From: Flavobacterium sp.
GTDB taxonomy: Bacteria > Bacteroidota > Bacteroidia > Flavobacteriales > Flavobacteriaceae
NCBI GenBank assembly: GCA_030150335.1
Contig: JASLGC010000129.1
Coordinates: forward strand, 1 to 10,475
Reading direction: 5' to 3'
DNA: 10,475 nt
Part shown: positions 7,367 to 10,475 of the stretch, piece by piece
Layout of the letters: the number at the start of each line of letters is the position of its first letter
How positions within the stretch are numbered: the first letter of the stretch is position 1
Notes under the pieces: model-generated
Database searches by the model: none
What the model saw: only the letters and a program-made list of their open reading frames with translations
Told to the model about the DNA's origin: nothing
Position numbers and translations under genes: made by a program

Positions 7367-7987
7367 ATGGAATTCCCTTCAAAATTATTAGAAAAAGCAG
7401 TAGAAGAAATATCTCAGTTACCAGGAATTGGTAAGCGAACTGCTTTGCGTTTAATGTTGCACTTGTTAAAACAGCCAGAAGAACAAACTATTCACATGGC
7501 TGAAGCTTTAATGAAAATGAGACAAGAAATCAGTTTCTGCAAAAGCTGTCACAATATATCGGATTTAGAAATATGTGATATTTGTTCAAATCCTGTACGA
7601 GATCATCAAACAATATGTGTCGTAGAAGATGTTCGCGATGTTATGGCTTTGGAGAACACACAAATATTTAAGGGAATTTACCACGTATTAGGAGGTAAGA
7701 TTTCACCAATGGATGGAGTAGGACCAAGTCAGTTAAACATTACTTCTTTAGTAGAAAAGGTTAAGAATGGAGAAGTAAAAGAGATAATTTTTGCGTTGAG
7801 TTCTACGATGGAAGGGGATACAACCAATTTCTATATCTACAAGCAAGTGAAGGACTACAATATTATTACATCTACCATTGCCAGAGGAATTGCAGTAGGA
7901 GATGAATTAGAATATGCAGATGAAGTAACCTTAGGCCGAAGTTTAGTACACCGCGTACCATTTGAAAACGCGTTCAAGCCAGTTTAA
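7367..7987 (+). CDS. recR: Recombination mediator protein RecR
   Basis: RecR acts with RecF and RecO in the cytosol to load RecA onto single-stranded DNA at gaps. The 206-residue length is typical. Domains in order: helix-hairpin-helix DNA-binding segment EEISQLPGIGKRTALRL (13-29), a four-cysteine zinc finger with C58, C61, C70 and C73, a Toprim domain starting at ICVVEDVRD (83-91) and running through the YHVLGG segment (105-110), and the conserved C-terminal ARGIAVGDELEYADEVTLGRSL region (172-193). All expected zinc ligands are present. The start MEFPSKLLEKAV matches the usual Bacteroidota RecR N-terminus, so the ATG at 7367 is secure even though the promoter is very close. It is a single-gene unit closed by a terminator. 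Its divergent neighbour, the symporter, has no obvious functional link. Confidence 0.97.
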   Translation: MEFPSKLLEKAVEEISQLPGIGKRTALRLMLHLLKQPEEQTIHMAEALMKMRQEISFCKSCHNISDLEICDICSNPVRDHQTICVVEDVRDVMALENTQIFKGIYHVLGGKISPMDGVGPSQLNITSLVEKVKNGEVKEIIFALSSTMEGDTTNFYIYKQVKDYNIITSTIARGIAVGDELEYADEVTLGRSLVHRVPFENAFKPV

Positions 7988-8010
7988 AAAAATATATCCG
8001 ACGAATATAT

Positions 8011-8046
8011 AAAAGCAATTATCTATAAGGTAGTTGCTTTTTTTTG
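8011..8046 (+). terminator. Rho-independent terminator of recR
   Basis: Arms 8011-8024 and 8028-8041 pair over 14 bp (two wobbles) around an ATA loop, followed by a run of eight or more T from 8038. It lies 24 bases after the recR stop and separates it from the feo operon. Confidence 0.88.
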
Positions 8047-8132
8047 TTTTTGACTATTATAAAGATGATTATAATCTCCTTCAACTCTATTAACTACATT
8101 ATTTATAATGAATAGTTTTAACACTAAATTTA

Positions 8133-8162
8133 TTGTTAGACAAGTCTAATTATGTAATTTTG
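8133..8162 (+). promoter_or_regulatory. Promoter of the feoAB operon (-33 TTG, 19-bp spacer, -7 TAATTTTG)
   Basis: TTG at 8133-8135, exactly 19 bases, then TAATTTTG at 8155-8162. This agrees fully with the Bacteroidota primary-sigma consensus TTG-N19-TAnnTTTG and is the best promoter in the window. The expected RNA start near 8168 leaves only about seven bases before the feoA ATG, so feoA translation would need little or no leader. Confidence 0.8.
8136..8149. promoter_or_regulatory. Inverted repeat operator inside the feoAB promoter spacer
   Basis: TTAGAC-AA-GTCTAA is a perfect inverted repeat of six-base arms. It begins on the base after the -33 element and ends five bases before the -7 element, so a bound dimer would block RNA polymerase. 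The outer TTAG/CTAA bases recall operators of the DtxR/IdeR/MntR family of Fe2+ or Mn2+-dependent repressors. That family assignment is inference; the site itself and its position are seen directly. Confidence 0.65.
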
Positions 8163-8175
8163 TACATCTAAAGAA

Positions 8176-8412
8176 ATGAGAATGAATTTGTCAGAACTTC
8201 AAAAAGGAGTAAAAGCTAAAATTGTCGGTATAGAACGTGGATGTGCAAGAGAAGTGCATCAACGATTTCTTGATTTAGGATTTGTACCTGGAGCAGAGAT
8301 TGCTGTACATAATGTAAGTCCTCTTAGAGATCCTGTAGCTTACTCAATTTATAATACCATTATTTCTCTTCGAAATGAAGATGCTAAGATGGTATTAATC
8401 TCAATTCAATAA
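8176..8412 (+). CDS. feoA: Ferrous iron transport protein A
   Basis: A 78-residue cytosolic protein of the FeoA SH3-like fold, thought to assist or regulate FeoB. Family marks are LSELQKGVKAKIVGI (5-19), RFLDLGFVPGAEIAV (30-44), DPVAYSI (52-58) and ISLRNEDAKMVLI (63-75). Length is typical for a stand-alone FeoA. The gene begins ATG AGA ATG, so translation could start at residue 1 or residue 3; both fit the promoter, and MNLSELQKG (residue 3) resembles many family starts. It is followed after 27 bases by feoB in the same operon. In many Bacteroidota FeoA and FeoB are fused; here they are separate. Confidence 0.94.
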   Translation: MRMNLSELQKGVKAKIVGIERGCAREVHQRFLDLGFVPGAEIAVHNVSPLRDPVAYSIYNTIISLRNEDAKMVLISIQ

Positions 8413-8424
8413 TCAATTTTAAGT

Positions 8425-8430
8425 AAGGAG
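8425..8430 (+). promoter_or_regulatory. Shine-Dalgarno site of feoB
   Basis: AAGGAG lies nine bases before the feoB ATG at 8440, a usable spacing. Such sites are uncommon in Bacteroidota and none is seen in front of the other genes in the window. It supports 8440 as the start codon. Confidence 0.65.
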
Positions 8431-8439
8431 AAAATCGAT

Positions 8440-10475
8440 ATGGCGAAGACAGCCTGTGATATTTGTGATTTAAATACAGCAGCAGAATTAAAAAAACTCG
8501 GAGATCTATCAGGGAATTTTGATTATTCTATTGCGCTTGCTGGAAATCCAAATACTGGAAAAAGTACAATATTTAACGCCTTAACAGGATTAAAACAGCA
8601 TACCGGTAACTGGCCTGGAAAGACAGTTACAAGAGCTGAAGGTAGCTTTCAATATAAAGAACGTAAGTATAAATTAATAGACTTACCGGGAACGTATTCT
8701 TTAATGTCAACTTCAGAAGATGAAGAAGTGGCAAGAGATTTTATACTTTTTGGTAAACCTGACGTTACTGTAGTCGTAGTAGATGCAGGACGATTAGAGC
8801 GTCATTTGAGTTTAGTTGTTCAGATACAAGAAATCACAAATAAAGTGGTTGTTTGTTTAAATTTGATGGACGAAGCTACTCGTCATGGAGTAGAAATTGA
8901 TGTTCGTGGATTATCTAAAGATTTGGGAGTACCTGTTATTCCTACTTCCGCAAGAAATAAAGAAGGAATACCAGAATTGTTGTTGGCTATTGATCAAGTA
9001 GCAACAGGAAAGTTTGTACCCGAACATAAAACAATCTCAGGTATTTCAGGGGAATCTCGTAAGGCAGTATTAGATGTGTCAACTGATTTATTGGCTTTAG
9101 ACCAAGAGTTGCCAAGTGCTTCTTGGATTGCAATGCGTTTAATTCAACAAGATAAGAGCATTGAAACAGCCTTGTTGAGCAATGCTTTGTCTAATAAAAT
9201 AACCACTGAAAAAATTCAACCAATATTAGAAAAGGCAAATACTTATCACGACTCATTAGGATTAGATTATTCTGATAATGTGGCAGGTGCTATCTTTTCA
9301 CAAGTTTCGAAAACCGTAAAGAGTACCGTTAAATCAGACGAAAATCAACGTGCTTTTCGCGTTGATAGAATGATAGATAATGTAGTAACCAGCAAAAGAT
9401 ATGGTTTCCCAATCATGTTATTAATGTTGGGAGGGGTTTTATGGCTTACAATCATTGGGTCAAATTATCCTTCAAGCGCATTGTCGTATTTATTATTAGA
9501 GCAACTATATCCGTTGTTAAAAGACGGTGCAACCTCTATAGGTTTTCCTTGGTGGTTAACCGGATTCTTGATAGACGGAGTATATCTTGCTACAGCTTGG
9601 GTTATTGCAGTAATGTTACCACCTATGGCAATCTTCTTCCCGTTATTTACATTATTAGAAGATTTTGGTTATTTACCAAGGGTAGCTTTTAATTTAGATA
9701 GATTGTTCAAAGGAGCAGGTGCACATGGAAAACAAGCTTTAACCATGAGTATGGGTTTTGGATGTAACGCTGCAGGTGTTGTAGCAACAAGAATTATAAA
9801 TAGTCCCCGCGAAAAATTAATAGCAATTATTACAAACAACTTTTCACTGTGTAACGGTCGTTGGCCTACACAAATATTAATGGCAACTATTTTTATAGGT
9901 GCATTAGTACCTACTTATATGGCTCCAACCATATCAACATTAGCAGTAGTAGGAATAGTTGTGTTGGGAATTGCTTTTACTTTTTTCGTTTCGTGGTTTT
10001 TATCTAAGACAATGCTTAAAGGAGAGGCCTCTTTCTTTACTTTAGAATTACCTCCATACAGACCACCGCATGTATTGCAAACAGTTTATACATCGTTGAT
10101 TGATAGAACAATGATTGTATTATGGAGAGCAGTGATGTTTGCTGCACCAGCTGGAGCGGTTATTTGGTTAGTATGTAACATCATGATAGGAGAGAAAAGT
10201 ATTGCCTTGTGGGTGATCGAAGGATTAGACCCTTTCGGAATTCTTCTTGGTTTAAATGGAGTGATTTTATTAGCTTATATCGTTGCTATTCCTGCCAATG
10301 AAATTGTTATTCCAACTATATTAATGCTAACAGCAATGGTATTAGGAGATGCAAGTTTAGGAGAAGGAGCAGGGGTAATGTTTGAAGTATCAGATGGAGA
10401 GATAGCAACTATTCTGCACATGGCAGGTTGGACAACATTAACAGGGGTAAACCTAATGTTGTTTAGTTTACTTCA
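8440..10475 (+). CDS. feoB: Ferrous iron transporter B (3' end outside window)
   Basis: FeoB is the inner-membrane Fe2+ uptake protein with an N-terminal GTPase domain. The frame is open from 8440 to the window end (678 codons plus two bases); judging from the family, some tens of residues are missing. G-protein motifs: G1 GNPNTGKS (35-42), G2 region GNWPGKTV (56-63), G3 DLPG (81-84), G4 NLMD (141-144), G5 SAR (170-172). A helical linker follows to about 310, then the membrane domain with LEDFGYLPRVAFNLDR (406-421), the first gate motif GFGCNAAG (439-446, C442) and the second gate with C471 in LCNGRWP. The latter differs from the CGARLP form of E. coli FeoB. Residues 6-9 are a CxxC (CDIC) ahead of the GTPase domain. 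It is co-transcribed with feoA. Fe2+ is the expected substrate, but some Bacteroidota FeoB paralogues carry Mn2+. Confidence 0.95.
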   Translation, partial: MAKTACDICDLNTAAELKKLGDLSGNFDYSIALAGNPNTGKSTIFNALTGLKQHTGNWPGKTVTRAEGSFQYKERKYKLIDLPGTYSLMSTSEDEEVARDFILFGKPDVTVVVVDAGRLERHLSLVVQIQEITNKVVVCLNLMDEATRHGVEIDVRGLSKDLGVPVIPTSARNKEGIPELLLAIDQVATGKFVPEHKTISGISGESRKAVLDVSTDLLALDQELPSASWIAMRLIQQDKSIETALLSNALSNKITTEKIQPILEKANTYHDSLGLDYSDNVAGAIFSQVSKTVKSTVKSDENQRAFRVDRMIDNVVTSKRYGFPIMLLMLGGVLWLTIIGSNYPSSALSYLLLEQLYPLLKDGATSIGFPWWLTGFLIDGVYLATAWVIAVMLPPMAIFFPLFTLLEDFGYLPRVAFNLDRLFKGAGAHGKQALTMSMGFGCNAAGVVATRIINSPREKLIAIITNNFSLCNGRWPTQILMATIFIGALVPTYMAPTISTLAVVGIVVLGIAFTFFVSWFLSKTMLKGEASFFTLELPPYRPPHVLQTVYTSLIDRTMIVLWRAVMFAAPAGAVIWLVCNIMIGEKSIALWVIEGLDPFGILLGLNGVILLAYIVAIPANEIVIPTILMLTAMVLGDASLGEGAGVMFEVSDGEIATILHMAGWTTLTGVNLMLFSLL

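Noticed and set aside
9441..9692. 83-codon plus-strand open frame inside feoB
   Set aside because: It lies in a different frame within the well-supported feoB coding sequence and has no recognisable product.

Overview
The window is AT-rich and reads as the chromosome of a Bacteroidota member, most likely Flavobacteriaceae (Flavobacterium/Myroides-like). This rests on the RecR N-terminus, on TAnnTTTG-type -7 promoter elements just upstream of several genes, on the general lack of Shine-Dalgarno sequences (feoB is the exception), and on the gene types present. Genus and species cannot be fixed from the sequence alone.

Layout. Bases 1-128 hold the 3' part of a 5S rRNA (the end of a ribosomal RNA operon) and its terminator. 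A second bidirectional hairpin follows, then about 415 bases with no convincing gene. From 612 to 5114 three genes lie on the minus strand: a zinc/cadmium/lead P1B-type ATPase (zntA type) with a bidirectional terminator at its 3' end, a MATE-family efflux transporter, and an OmpW-family outer-membrane barrel with its own terminator. Between the MATE gene and the ATPase gene lie decayed copies of the 3' end of the MATE gene. A small CoA-binding-domain protein on the plus strand (5352-5708) overlaps tail-to-tail with a minus-strand sodium:solute symporter (5679-7187). recR (7367-7987, plus strand) follows with its own terminator. The window ends in a feoA-feoB operon; feoB runs off the right edge.

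How the genes relate. Much of the window concerns transport: metal export (ZntA-like), drug/cation export (MATE), outer-membrane passage (OmpW), sodium-coupled uptake (SSS) and ferrous iron uptake (FeoA/FeoB). Apart from feoAB these are mostly single-gene units with separate signals, not one pathway. RecR is a housekeeping recombination-repair protein.

The two most notable observations are a perfect inverted repeat (TTAGAC-AA-GTCTAA) that sits exactly in the 19-bp spacer of a consensus Bacteroidota promoter in front of feoA, which looks like a metal-repressor operator, and the chain of degenerate copies of the MATE gene tail at 2731-2920. I found no CRISPR array, insertion sequence, phage gene or obvious novel multi-gene system.
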